Shown one piece after another: positions 1-8,594 of a DNA stretch of 64,000 nt. The first letter of the stretch is position 1, and every line of letters starts with the position of its first letter. This DNA is from CAVPLM01 sp963713545. Lineage in GTDB: Bacteria; Actinomycetota; Thermoleophilia; RBG-16-64-13. The stretch spans positions 620,001-684,000 of the forward strand of contig CAVQME010000001.1 in assembly GCA_963713545.1 (NCBI GenBank). The letters run 5' to 3'. The translations under genes were made by a program, and so were the position numbers. The notes below the pieces were generated by a model that was not told the DNA's origin, did no database searches, and worked only from the letters and a program-made list of their open reading frames with translations.

Positions 1-107
1 TGGACGATGAGGATACGGTATGGTTCCAGACTGACGGCGAACTGGCCGGTAGCCTGCCCGCCTCAGTCACTATCGATCACCACGCACTGAGAGTGCTGGT
101 ACGTTGA
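1..107 (+). CDS. C-terminal end of a truncated gene, possibly a diacylglycerol-kinase-like lipid kinase
   Basis: An open frame enters from the left edge (codons begin at base 3) and stops at 105-107. It encodes 34 residues. The motif QTDGELAGSLPASVTI followed by HHALRVLV resembles the last beta-strands of the YegS/DagK lipid kinase family, which commonly ends in a DGE...P..V.V.P.ALRVLVP pattern. The stop lies 22 bases before the next start, so the two genes may be co-transcribed. The assignment rests only on this short tail and is tentative; the catalytic part lies outside the window. Confidence 0.4.
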   Translation, partial: DDEDTVWFQTDGELAGSLPASVTIDHHALRVLVR

Positions 108-129
108 CGAACGGAACGGAGAAGGAGAC

Positions 130-777
130 ATGACGAAAGCAGCACGAAAGGGAGTAATCCTAGTCCTGGTCCTGATGGTACTCGCCGCCACGGTCGTAGC
201 CGCCGTGGGGTGCTCGTCCTCACAAGGCGAAGCCACGACAACCGCCGCCGCAGTCAGTTCCGACACGACCCAGGCTGGGAGCTCCACCACCGGCGCCTCT
301 GACTCCGATGCACCCGAGAGGCTCGTGGTAGGGGGGAAGAGCGCTGAAGAGTACGAGGCTGCTTTGCCCGATCTCGAGAAAGCCGTCCAGGCTGCCCCCG
401 ACGACCTCAAAGCCCTCCAGGAACTTGCCATCGCCCAATACAACACGGGCAGATATGAACAGGCAGTCGCAACGTACCAGAAGATGCTCCAACTCAAGGA
501 CGACGCCTTCACTCGCAACAACTACGGCAATGTATTGCGTGACTGGAAGAAGCTCGACGAGGCCAAAGCGGAATACGAGAAGGCGATCTCGATGGATTCG
601 ACGCTGGCCACGGCTTACGTGAACCTGGCGTCGGTCCTCGCTTCCGAGGGGGACGTAGCCGCGGCCCTGGAAGTCTTGGACCGCGGCCTCCAAACCATCA
701 CGGGAGAAGACAAGACACGGCTGGAGAGCTTCAAAGAGAAGCTGACCGCGGCGACGGCCTCGACCACGACCACCTAG
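130..777 (+). CDS. TPR-repeat lipoprotein
   Basis: A 215-residue exported protein. Residues 1-28 form a lipoprotein signal: basic N-terminus, hydrophobic core, then a lipobox ending AAVGC, so the mature protein is probably lipid-anchored on the outer face of the membrane. A Thr/Ser-rich spacer follows (about 30-60). From about residue 75 to 195 there are tandem tetratricopeptide helices (ALQELAIAQYNTGRYEQAVATYQ, then RNNYGNVLRDWKKLDEAKAEYEKAI). TPRs mediate protein-protein contact; the partner is unknown. The start is supported by a GGAGAAGGAG ribosome site just upstream. The next gene encodes a second TPR protein with very similar helices, so the pair probably arose by duplication. Confidence 0.8.
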   Translation: MTKAARKGVILVLVLMVLAATVVAAVGCSSSQGEATTTAAAVSSDTTQAGSSTTGASDSDAPERLVVGGKSAEEYEAALPDLEKAVQAAPDDLKALQELAIAQYNTGRYEQAVATYQKMLQLKDDAFTRNNYGNVLRDWKKLDEAKAEYEKAISMDSTLATAYVNLASVLASEGDVAAALEVLDRGLQTITGEDKTRLESFKEKLTAATASTTTT

Positions 778-869
778 CAGGGCGGCAGTCGACGCGCGGG
801 GCCCGGGGCGAGAGATCGGGGCCGACCGACCCCTCCGAGGGTCGTCGGCGCCCGGGACCTACGATCCTG

Positions 870-1487
870 GTGATCGCGGTAGCGGCGATACTGGTGGCGG
901 CCATCGCCCTGCTTGTCGGCAGCCTCACGGACGACCCGGCCGATACCGAAGCAATGCTGGGTGGCCCGCTCGTCTCCGCGGTGACGGGCACCACCGACCG
1001 ACTCACCGAGGAAGAGATGGCTTCCGCGCCCACTATCGAACCGGCCCCAGGGCGTCTACAGCCCGCGGAGGAGCAGTGGACCGCCCTCCTGCCCAGACTG
1101 CAGGAGCTAGCCGACGGAGATCCCGACGACGTCAACGTCCAGCGCAAACTGGCCCTTGCCTACTACAACCTAGGCCGTCTCGACGACGCCGCCACGATCT
1201 ACGAGCGCCTGCTCGCGGTGGAGGAAGACGCCGTCCTTCGCAACCGCCTCGGCAACACCTTGCGCGACATGGGCGACGAGAAGGGTGCCGAGACCGCTTA
1301 TCGCAAGGCGATCACTGACGATCCCACTGTGGCTCCACCCTACCTCAACTTGGCGGAACTGCTGTGGCGCCAGGGTCGAGACGATGAGGCGCTGGCCGTG
1401 ATCGATCAAGGACTGGCGGCAGTGTCCGAGGAGAACAAGGCCAGACTCGAGGCGGGGCGACAGGTGCTGACAGCTTTACGCGACTGA
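870..1487 (+). CDS. Membrane-anchored TPR protein, paralogue of the preceding gene
   Basis: About 205 residues. An N-terminal membrane anchor (IAVAAILVAAIALLVG) is followed by an acidic linker and TPR helices (KLALAYYNLGRLDDAATIYE, RNRLGNTLRDMGDEKGAETAY, PPYLNLAELLWRQGRDDEAL). The order and spacing match the upstream TPR lipoprotein. The GTG at 870 is the first usable start, but it has no clear ribosome site. The frame is open further upstream and would lengthen the hydrophobic segment (PTILV...), so the true N-terminus may be longer, possibly translated by coupling to the gene ending at 777. No enzymatic motif is visible. Confidence 0.65.
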   Translation: MIAVAAILVAAIALLVGSLTDDPADTEAMLGGPLVSAVTGTTDRLTEEEMASAPTIEPAPGRLQPAEEQWTALLPRLQELADGDPDDVNVQRKLALAYYNLGRLDDAATIYERLLAVEEDAVLRNRLGNTLRDMGDEKGAETAYRKAITDDPTVAPPYLNLAELLWRQGRDDEALAVIDQGLAAVSEENKARLEAGRQVLTALRD

Positions 1488-1607
1488 CCCCAGCCGCGCG
1501 TCGACGAGCGGCAAGCCGATCCCGGGGGCGTTGGTCCCGGGATCGTGTGAAGCCAGGAGGTGCCTGCCGTCGCAGATAGGGCAGACGGGAGAAGCTACCA
1601 GGAAACG

Positions 1608-2351
1608 ATGTCCGGGCGGAACGAGCGAGACGACCAAGGGCGCCGCGGACGGACCGAGCCGACCTGCGACCCACGAAGAGCGCTCATTCTGGTCGTTGTC
1701 TGTCTGCTGCTCTGCGCGGTAACGGGCTGCGCCTTGCCCGGCGGGCACCCATCCGCGGATTCGCTCCGGAAGGAGGCTATCGGGTGGATGGAGGGCGCAC
1801 CCTGTGAAGGCTCGGTGAAGGAGAGCGCCACCGATTCCTGGGTCATCGGTGAGGGCGGAAGCCTTGTTCAGTGGCGGAGCGCCGGACCGTGGGAGTGGAC
1901 TTACCACGACGATTCGGGGGCGTTCTACCTCTACGATCCTCGCCACCACGACGCCCCGCCTGTCGTCATCGCCAAAGACTGGCTCGAAACGGAGGGAGCG
2001 TACGAGCAGGTGGCTCCGATCGTCGATGCTCTTGCCGATTCTCTGGCAACGTGCCCCTATGCCGTGCTGAAGGCGGGCGAGGTGATCAATCCCCTGGTCT
2101 TTGAGTCCGACGACGGTGAGGCCTGGTACTGCTCGGCCCAAGCGCTGTTGACCGACGTGCTGAAGCCCTACTTCCCGAGGCAAGTGGTGGAGAAGCTCTC
2201 GGCCCGCGACCCGGACGGCTACCTAAACGTCGGCTTCTACGTCACCAAGGACACGCGGGCCCTGCAGACGACGCAGATACGCCAGGAACCGTCGCCACCC
2301 GCTCCCGAGATCGTCTGCACCTGGATCCGGCTCGGCCCGTCGGGTGCCTAG
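1608..2351 (+). CDS. Uncharacterised lipoprotein
   Basis: About 247 residues. The N-terminus is long and basic, followed by a hydrophobic stretch and lipobox (ILVVVCLLLCAVTGC), predicting a lipid-anchored extracellular protein. The ATG at 1608 is preferred over an earlier GTG at 1560 because an AGGA lies four to five bases upstream and the earlier start would add a charged tail. The mature part contains Trp/Tyr-rich segments (GPWEWTYHDDSGAFYLYD) and two isolated cysteines, but no family is recognised. It converges with ileS, with 42 bases between the stop codons. Confidence 0.6.
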   Translation: MSGRNERDDQGRRGRTEPTCDPRRALILVVVCLLLCAVTGCALPGGHPSADSLRKEAIGWMEGAPCEGSVKESATDSWVIGEGGSLVQWRSAGPWEWTYHDDSGAFYLYDPRHHDAPPVVIAKDWLETEGAYEQVAPIVDALADSLATCPYAVLKAGEVINPLVFESDDGEAWYCSAQALLTDVLKPYFPRQVVEKLSARDPDGYLNVGFYVTKDTRALQTTQIRQEPSPPAPEIVCTWIRLGPSGA

Positions 2352-2393
2352 GCCAGCGATCCCGATTCCGGGGTCCCCGCGCCGCGACCGAGC

Positions 2394-5300
2394 TCAGGAG
2401 GCACGCGCGACCTCCACCGTCACCGGCAGTCCGTTGACCTTCAGGTCTTCCCGGAACCAATTCTCCGCGTCCCCTGGAGCGGCGCCGGCGCCGTTTTCCG
2501 CGGCGGCGGTGGCACCGCTTACAGCCGCGGCGGCGGTTTCGTCGACCGCGTCCTGCCCGGCCACCTCCAGACTCACGGCCAGGGTCTCTTTCTTCACCCA
2601 GTCGCCGTGCGCTGCCAGCATGTCCGCGACCTCCGCAGGACCGGCGATACGCAGGTGGATGCGATCGTCGATCTCGAAGTCAGCGGCTTTGCGCGTGTTC
2701 TGGATGTGATGAACGAGCTCGCGAGCCAGACCCTCGCGCAGCAGCTCAGGAGAGAGCCGGGTGGAGATGGCGACAGCGATCGCACCCTCGCGCTCGACCT
2801 GGAAGCCTTCCCGCTCGCTGGTCTCCACAACGAAGTCGTCGGGGCTGAACTCGTAGTCGTGGCCCTGCACCTTCACCGTCACCGAGTGACCGCCAGCCAG
2901 CCGGTCTCCGGTCTCGTCCGCCGGGAGGGCGGCCACGGCCGCCGCGACCGCGGGCATGTTCTTGCCGAACTTCGGCCCAAGAGTACGGTAATTAGGCTTG
3001 ACGACGTAGCTCACCAGCTCGCTCGCCGATTCCACGTATTCGATAGCTTTCACGTTGAGCTCTTCGGCCACGACGGCAGCCAGGCTCTGGACGGCCACAC
3101 GCTCCTTGTCCCGAGAGGCGACCACGGCCACCTCGATCGGCTGGCGGGTCTTGATCTGGGCGGAATTACGGGCGGCACGTCCAAGGTTCACCACTTGCCG
3201 CGCGACCGCCATCCGGAAGGAGAGATCTTCGTCGACAAGGGCTTCGTCGGCGACGGGCCAATCCACAAGATGCACGGACTCCGGCACTTCCGGCAAACGC
3301 TCGGCCACCAGGTTCCGATAGAGCTCCTCGGCCAGGAACGGCGTGAAAGGCGCGAGAACCTCCGCCAGCGTCACCAGGCACTCGTTCAACGTGAGGTAGG
3401 CGGCGATCTTGTCCTGGTCGGCTTCGCTCTTCCAGAAACGGCGGCGACTCCGGCGCACATACCAGTTGGAAAGCTCATCGACGAACTCGGCGATGGCGCG
3501 CCCGGCGCCGAAGGCATCATAGGCGTCGAGCTCCGCGGTCACCTTCTTCAGGAGCAACTGGAGGTCCCCGATGATCCAGCGGTCCATCAGAGTGCGTTCG
3601 GCCACGGGCACGTGATGCTCCGCCGGGTCGAAGCCGTCGATATTGGCATAGAGCGTGTAGAACGAGTAGGTGTTCCAGAGAGTGAGCATGAACTTGCGGA
3701 CCACCTCGTCCACATTCTCCGGCCCGAAGCGGCGAGGGAACCAGGGGGAACTGACGGTGAACAGGTACCAGCGCAGGGCATCGGCGCCCTGCTTGCCGAG
3801 GATGATCCAAGGATCTACCACGTTGCCCAGGCGCTTGGACATCTTGCGACCCTCGCCGTCCAGGATATGACCCAAGCACAGAACGTTTCGGTAGCAGGTG
3901 TGCCCGCTGAGCAGGGCGCTGATGGCAAGGAGGCTGTAGAACCATCCCCGAGTCTGGTCGATGGCCTCACAAATGAAGTCCGCCGGGAACCGTCTCTCGA
4001 ACGTCTCATGATTCTCGAACGGATAGTGCCACTGCGCCACCGGCATCGAGCCCGAGTCGAACCAGGCATCGATAACAGCCTCGACCCGGCGGGCTTCGGC
4101 CCCACACTCGGGGCAGGCAAACGTGATCTGATCCACGTACGGCCGGTGGAGCTCCAGGTCGGAGAGATCAAGGCCGGTGAGCTGGCTCAACTCGGTTCGG
4201 AAGCCGACCACCGTGTCATGTCCGCTAGGGCAGCGCCACACGGGCAGAGGCGTGCCCCAGTAGCGGTCCCGGGAAAGCGACCAGTCGATGTTGTTCTCCA
4301 GCCATTTCCCAAAGCGCCCGTGCTTGAGATGCTCGGGATACCATGTGATCTCTTCGTTGGCCGCAAGCACGGCGTCCTTGCGCGCGGTGGTGCGCACGTA
4401 CCAGGAGGATCTGGCGTAGTAGATGAGAGGCGTGTCGCAGCGCCAGCAGTACGGGTAGTTGTGCTCGTAGAGCTCGCGGCTGTAGAGCAAGCCGCGGAAA
4501 TCGAGGTCGTCCATGATGCCGGCGTCAGCGTCCTTGACGAACACACCCGCCCACGGAGTGATCTCGGCGGTGAAGCGGGCCTCCTCGTCCACCGGCATGA
4601 CGACCGGCAGGTCATTGGCCTGGCCCGCGATCATGTCGTCGGCCCCGAAGGCGGGAGCGATGTGAACGATGCCGGTCCCCTCATGGGTGGCCACGAAGTC
4701 GCCGGCGATCACGCGCCAGGCCGGCTTGTCCGGCTCGACGAAATCATAGGGAGCCCGGTAATGGCGTCCCACCAGCACCGAGCCCGCGAAGGTCTCCTCC
4801 ACGACTGCGTCGGGGCCGAGAACAGCGGCAACAAGGTCGGCTGCCAGAATCAGAAACTCGCCTCCTAAGCGAGCGCGGGCGTACTTGATGTCGGCACCCA
4901 CTGCCGCCGCTACGTTGGAGATGAGGGTCCACGGGGTGGTGGTCCAGACCAAGAGGCTGATCGGCAGACCATCCTGAGTCGCGTCCGCCTCCGAGGCCGG
5001 GGCGCCGTCGCCACCGCCGTCTGTCGCGGCGCCGACCACAGCGCCGACCGGCACATAGCCCGCCGGGTACAGTGGAAACCGCACGTAGACCGAGGGATCC
5101 GTGACCATCTGATATCCGGATGCGACTTCGTGCGACGACAGGGCGGTGCCGCAGCGGGGGCAGTAGGGCACTACCTTGTACCCTTCGTACAGAAGCCCCT
5201 GTCTGTCGAACTCCGAAAGGATCCACCAGACCGACTCGATGTACTCGTTGCTCATGGTCATGTACGGGTCGTCCAGATCGAGCCACATGCCTATCCGCTC

Positions 5301-5714
5301 GGTCATGCGGTTCCATTCGTCCACGTAGGCGGTCACCGACTCCCTGCACAGCCGATTGAACTCGGCAACACCGTAGGCCTCGATCTGCTCCTTGTGATCG
5401 AAGCCGAGTTGTCTCTCGATCTCCAGCTCCACCGGCAGGCCATGGCAGTCCCACCCCGCCTTACGGCCCACGAAGTAGCCGCGCATGGTCTTGTAGCGGG
5501 GATAGATGTCCTTGAACACCCGGGCCAGCACATGATGGACACCAGGCTTGCCGTTAGCCGTCGGAGGACCTTCGTAGAACACCCACTCGGGATTGCCGGC
5601 GCGCAACTCGAGGCTCTTCTCAAAAATGCGGCGTTCCTTCCACCAGGCCAGGATCCGCTCCTCGAGGGCGGGGAAACTCTGCCCTGTGTCCACGTGCCGA
5701 TAACGACCTGCCAT
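2394..5714 (-). CDS. ileS: Isoleucyl-tRNA synthetase
   Basis: 1106 residues, normal for the long, eukaryote-like form of IleRS. It charges tRNA-Ile with isoleucine in the cytoplasm. The class I signature near residue 50 reads PPTANGKPGVHHV, the PGxHH variant of the HIGH box found in many actinobacterial IleRS proteins. The second signature, GRKMSKRLGNVVDP, lies near residue 620. Between them is the editing domain, and a YCWRCDTPLIYY segment matches the family. The C-terminal anticodon-binding region ends in a domain rich in charged strands. The start at 5714 (MAGRYRHV) has a strong GAGGAGGG ribosome site; the frame is open to 5810 but that extension lacks one. A T-box leader lies upstream. 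A 753-residue antisense frame (2607-4868) is a GC-rich shadow. Confidence 0.97.
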   Translation of the reverse strand: MAGRYRHVDTGQSFPALEERILAWWKERRIFEKSLELRAGNPEWVFYEGPPTANGKPGVHHVLARVFKDIYPRYKTMRGYFVGRKAGWDCHGLPVELEIERQLGFDHKEQIEAYGVAEFNRLCRESVTAYVDEWNRMTERIGMWLDLDDPYMTMSNEYIESVWWILSEFDRQGLLYEGYKVVPYCPRCGTALSSHEVASGYQMVTDPSVYVRFPLYPAGYVPVGAVVGAATDGGGDGAPASEADATQDGLPISLLVWTTTPWTLISNVAAAVGADIKYARARLGGEFLILAADLVAAVLGPDAVVEETFAGSVLVGRHYRAPYDFVEPDKPAWRVIAGDFVATHEGTGIVHIAPAFGADDMIAGQANDLPVVMPVDEEARFTAEITPWAGVFVKDADAGIMDDLDFRGLLYSRELYEHNYPYCWRCDTPLIYYARSSWYVRTTARKDAVLAANEEITWYPEHLKHGRFGKWLENNIDWSLSRDRYWGTPLPVWRCPSGHDTVVGFRTELSQLTGLDLSDLELHRPYVDQITFACPECGAEARRVEAVIDAWFDSGSMPVAQWHYPFENHETFERRFPADFICEAIDQTRGWFYSLLAISALLSGHTCYRNVLCLGHILDGEGRKMSKRLGNVVDPWIILGKQGADALRWYLFTVSSPWFPRRFGPENVDEVVRKFMLTLWNTYSFYTLYANIDGFDPAEHHVPVAERTLMDRWIIGDLQLLLKKVTAELDAYDAFGAGRAIAEFVDELSNWYVRRSRRRFWKSEADQDKIAAYLTLNECLVTLAEVLAPFTPFLAEELYRNLVAERLPEVPESVHLVDWPVADEALVDEDLSFRMAVARQVVNLGRAARNSAQIKTRQPIEVAVVASRDKERVAVQSLAAVVAEELNVKAIEYVESASELVSYVVKPNYRTLGPKFGKNMPAVAAAVAALPADETGDRLAGGHSVTVKVQGHDYEFSPDDFVVETSEREGFQVEREGAIAVAISTRLSPELLREGLARELVHHIQNTRKAADFEIDDRIHLRIAGPAEVADMLAAHGDWVKKETLAVSLEVAGQDAVDETAAAAVSGATAAAENGAGAAPGDAENWFREDLKVNGLPVTVEVARAS

Positions 5715-5807
5715 CAACCCTCCTCGTCGCAGCCATCCCCGGGCGAAGCCGACACTGGCGCGTCCGGCACGCACCGCCGGTGGTGCCCCATCGCGCAGCC
5801 TACTCCA

Positions 5808-5862
5808 CAAACAAAATACGCCCCGTCCCGCGCTGCGCCTGCCGGCGGACCTCGCCGGGGCG
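5808..5862 (-). terminator. Possible attenuator hairpin in the ileS leader
   Basis: Read on the minus strand, CGCCCC (5862-5857) can pair with GGGGCG (5824-5819), and the second arm is followed directly by TATTTTGTTTG, a U-rich tract that is rare in this GC-rich window. It lies between the T-box motif and the ileS start, where a transcription attenuator would be expected. The loop is long and the hairpin is more than 100 bases from the T-box motif, so a direct switch is inference. Confidence 0.35.
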
Positions 5863-5964
5863 CTCGTCGGGTTCCACGACCATCGGAGGATGCATCGGCG
5901 GCCGCCAGATCACCGCCGGCGATCGCCGCTCACCTGTCCGCCGACTTCTCTTCGCGGAACCGGA

Positions 5965-6135
5965 GCGCGTAGGGACGGGACGTTACCCGCGGTACCACCC
6001 TACTTGGCCGTGGGCAGCCGCGCCCCGAGGCGCCGGCTGCGCTTCTCCCGGTAGCACCACATCTCTGCGGCGCCGCCCGGGGCAGCCCCCTCAGCGGACG
6101 CTCCACCCGTTAGATCGACCATCCGGCCAGGTCCA
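5965..6135 (-). promoter_or_regulatory. T-box riboswitch leader of ileS
   Basis: The minus strand carries the universal T-box sequence AGGGTGGTACCGCG at 6001-5988. It is followed by GTAACGTCCCGTCCCT, the expected pairing partner for the antiterminator or antisequestrator. About 110 bases upstream, GGTCGATCTAACGG contains ATC (6115-6113), an isoleucine codon in a suitable place for the specifier loop. T-boxes sense uncharged tRNA, so this leader should raise ileS expression when tRNA-Ile is not aminoacylated. The motif is seen directly; leader limits and specifier position are inferred. Confidence 0.88.
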
Positions 6136-6416
6136 CTGGGTGCGAGCCTAGCGCTGCCTTCCCCGCTCATGTAACCTAGCGGAGCCGGCCGGCTCGACCG
6201 TTCGAGTGGCGGCTCGGGGATGATATTCGCGTGCTGATTCCCACCGGGCTTGCACCGTCCCCGGCTCGCTCGCGGGAAGCGCAGCGCCTACTCGTTCCCG
6301 TCATCGCCTTGGTGCTGGCGTAGTCTAGTGGGATGCAGGACAAACTTCAAGGACCGGGCCTCCCGGCAGCGGATACAGAGGAGGCGGGTCGCGTGGGCAG
6401 ATTCCAGGGGGCTTCG

Positions 6417-6995
6417 ATGTCACGCAAGTGGATAGTCATCATCGCGGTGCTGGCCTTGGACCTCATCATCGCGATCACGGTGGTGGCGATCGTGCTCGAC
6501 CGGGAGCGCGACGAAGCCCGGCGAGCCGCCGCGATCGCCGCCACCTCGACCACGGGCGTCTCCTCCCCTTATGACTTCACCGAACTCCCTGATGAAGTCG
6601 ACCTCGATGTCATCGAAGACGCTTCGTTCGTCAGCATCCTCGTCCCAAACGAGACCGGCGAGCTCACCAGTTACGGGGTCAGCATGGACCTACCGGCGGC
6701 AAAGGCGCTCGCCGACGCTGTCCGTGACGCGCATGAAGTGGACGCCCAGACGGCTGCGACTATTGCCGGGACCGCCTCGACCAGTGACGATCGGACGGGC
6801 ACCGGTACAGCCGACACCGACCCTGCGGGCGCCGGCGTGGCAGGCGCCGCCCTCACCTTCGTCCTCCCCGGCCGGGAGACTCTGACCTTCCTCATGGACC
6901 TGGATCAGGGGCTCATCGCCAGGGAAGGCCGGGCCTGGCAGATCGATGGTGACCTCCAAGCTCTGGTGCAGGCGGCAACGGCAAGTCCGGGTTAG
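6417..6995 (+). CDS. Small single-pass membrane protein of unknown function
   Basis: About 192 residues from the ATG at 6417, which has an AGGGGG ribosome site five bases upstream. One N-terminal membrane helix (WIVIIAVLALDLIIAITVVAIVL) is followed by a basic stop and a soluble, presumably extracellular, domain of beta-rich character with a Thr/Asp/Gly-rich break near the middle. An ATG at 6333 in the same frame is preceded at six bases by TAGTCT, a possible -10 for a leaderless message, so a 220-residue form is possible. No family is recognised. The gene is divergent from ileS across the T-box region. Confidence 0.55.
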   Translation: MSRKWIVIIAVLALDLIIAITVVAIVLDRERDEARRAAAIAATSTTGVSSPYDFTELPDEVDLDVIEDASFVSILVPNETGELTSYGVSMDLPAAKALADAVRDAHEVDAQTAATIAGTASTSDDRTGTGTADTDPAGAGVAGAALTFVLPGRETLTFLMDLDQGLIAREGRAWQIDGDLQALVQAATASPG

Positions 6996-7457
6996 ACGAA
7001 GAGGCTCGGGCCCCGCTGTTTCCAAGACGTCCGGTTTTCACGCCTTCGCCGATCCTCCCCGCCCGCGTGACGGCACCCACAACGGGGGCCGAGGTGTCAT
7101 CCGTGTCTCTAGCAGGGTAAAATGCTCCGGGACACCATCGCGTGGAGCGATTCATGTTCTATTTCGAAACAGGCGCCCCTGCGCGTCCCCGACCCCCCCA
7201 GGTGATCGCAGCGATCCCGGGGGAGCTATGCGACGTGGCCGTCATCCCGGGCCGGGTAGCGTGCGCGATCTTCGTCAGTTCGGAGTCTCACCGACGGTCT
7301 GGAACCTCCGGAACCGCGTCGGTACGTCTTAGCATCGGCCGTGCCGCTGCCGGGACCGGTGGAAAAGAGCATGTCGGAATGCACACGGCCATCGAGGCAC
7401 TTCTAAACATAGCGCGCAGGCCCGCCGACTGCCGGCTCACAGAATGGGAGAGGCATC
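6996..7457. other. Intergenic stretch upstream of moxR
   Basis: 460 bases without a convincing gene. A frame from 7142 to 7468 exists but has no family match, unusual Arg/Pro-rich composition and an end overlapping the moxR start. TAAAAT near 7120 is a weak -10 candidate. Nothing else is seen. Confidence 0.4.
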
Positions 7458-8591
7458 ATGCCCGATAGGATATTCGGCCCTGCCGACGCGGCCACGTCGG
7501 CCGCCGGCTCCAGCGAAGCGTTCGCGACCACAGATGCTGCTTTTTTTGGCCAGGTGATCGCCACCGAGCCGGCCGGTCCAACGGTCACGGCCAGTCCCTC
7601 CACCACCGCGGGGGGGCCGGGCATGACCGTTCTGCAAGACGAGGAGATGCAGGACGTCGCCCGCAGGGCCGCGCGCATCGCGGGCGGGATCGGTTCCGTC
7701 ATCTTGGGCAAAGAGGAGGTCATCCGGGCCTGCGTCGTCGCGCTTCTGGCGGGAGGCCACGTCATCGTGGAGGACTTCCCCGGCGTGGGCAAGACCCTCC
7801 TCGCCAAAGCCTTAGCCCGCTCCATCGATTGCAGCTTCGCCCGCATCCAGTTCACTCCCGATCTGCTGCCGAGCGACGTCACCGGTGTCAGCGTCTTTAA
7901 CCAGAAGAACGGGGAGTTCGAGTTCCGTCCCGGTCCCATCTTCGCCAACATCGTGCTGGCCGACGAGATCAACCGCGCCTCGCCCAAGACCCAGTCGAGC
8001 CTGCTTGAATGCATGGAGGAGCGCCAGGCCACCATCGACAACGTCACTCACGCCATACACCCACCGTTCATGGTGATCGCCACCCAGAACCCCATCGAGT
8101 ACGAAGGCACATACCCGTTGCCCGAAGCCCAACTCGACCGTTTCATGATGCGGCTCAGCCTTGGCTATCCCTCGGCGGAGGCCGAAGAGGCCATCATCCA
8201 CGAGCAGACCTCGCACAACCCCTTGGCCGAACTGAGCCATGTAGTCGACGGGTCCGAGGTGCTGACAATGACCCAGGCGGTCACCCGGGTGCGCGTCGCT
8301 CCCTCTCTGCGCCGGTACGTGGTCGACATCATGGCAGCGACCCGTCAGCAGCGTGATGTATACCTGGGAGCAAGCCCGCGGGCAGGTATCGCCCTCACCC
8401 GAGCCGCCAAGGCCCTCGCTTTGTTGCGAGGCCGGGATTTCGTGGTACCCAAAGACATCAAAGACCTGGCGGTACGCTGTCTGGCTCACCGCATCATGCT
8501 CGCCCCGGATGCCAAAGTCCGGGACGTGAGCCCCGAGAGTGTCGTGACCAAGCTGCTCGAGACGGTGCCGGTTCCTCAGGGCGGCGCTTAG
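7458..8591 (+). CDS. moxR: MoxR-family AAA+ ATPase
   Basis: 377 residues. The AAA+ core shows Walker A (DFPGVGKTLLAKAL, about 106-119), the MoxR-type FTPDLLPSDVTG segment, and Walker B (NIVLADEINRASPKTQ, about 164-179). It ends with the usual helical lid (GASPRAGIALTRAAKALAL). MoxR proteins act as chaperones, often with von Willebrand or DUF58 partners, and here the DUF58 gene follows three bases later. The ATG at 7458 has GGGAGAGG upstream. The first 55 residues are low-complexity and outside the family core, and ATG 7623 (MTVLQDEEM) would give the usual length of about 320, so the start is uncertain. Confidence 0.93.
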   Translation: MPDRIFGPADAATSAAGSSEAFATTDAAFFGQVIATEPAGPTVTASPSTTAGGPGMTVLQDEEMQDVARRAARIAGGIGSVILGKEEVIRACVVALLAGGHVIVEDFPGVGKTLLAKALARSIDCSFARIQFTPDLLPSDVTGVSVFNQKNGEFEFRPGPIFANIVLADEINRASPKTQSSLLECMEERQATIDNVTHAIHPPFMVIATQNPIEYEGTYPLPEAQLDRFMMRLSLGYPSAEAEEAIIHEQTSHNPLAELSHVVDGSEVLTMTQAVTRVRVAPSLRRYVVDIMAATRQQRDVYLGASPRAGIALTRAAKALALLRGRDFVVPKDIKDLAVRCLAHRIMLAPDAKVRDVSPESVVTKLLETVPVPQGGA

Positions 8592-8594
8592 CCC

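Noticed and set aside
1476..2183. 235-residue minus-strand frame
   Set aside because: Antisense to a lipoprotein gene with a proper signal peptide and ribosome site.
2607..4868. 753-residue plus-strand open frame opposite ileS
   Set aside because: It is entirely antisense to a well-conserved gene, has no ribosome site or family match, and reflects the lack of stop codons in GC-rich DNA.
5979..5986. GTTAC near the T-box as a third copy of the TGTAAC operator
   Set aside because: It lacks the paired half-site and lies inside the conserved T-box pairing region.
7142..7468. 108-residue plus-strand frame before moxR
   Set aside because: No ribosome site, no recognisable family, odd composition, and its end overlaps the better supported moxR start.
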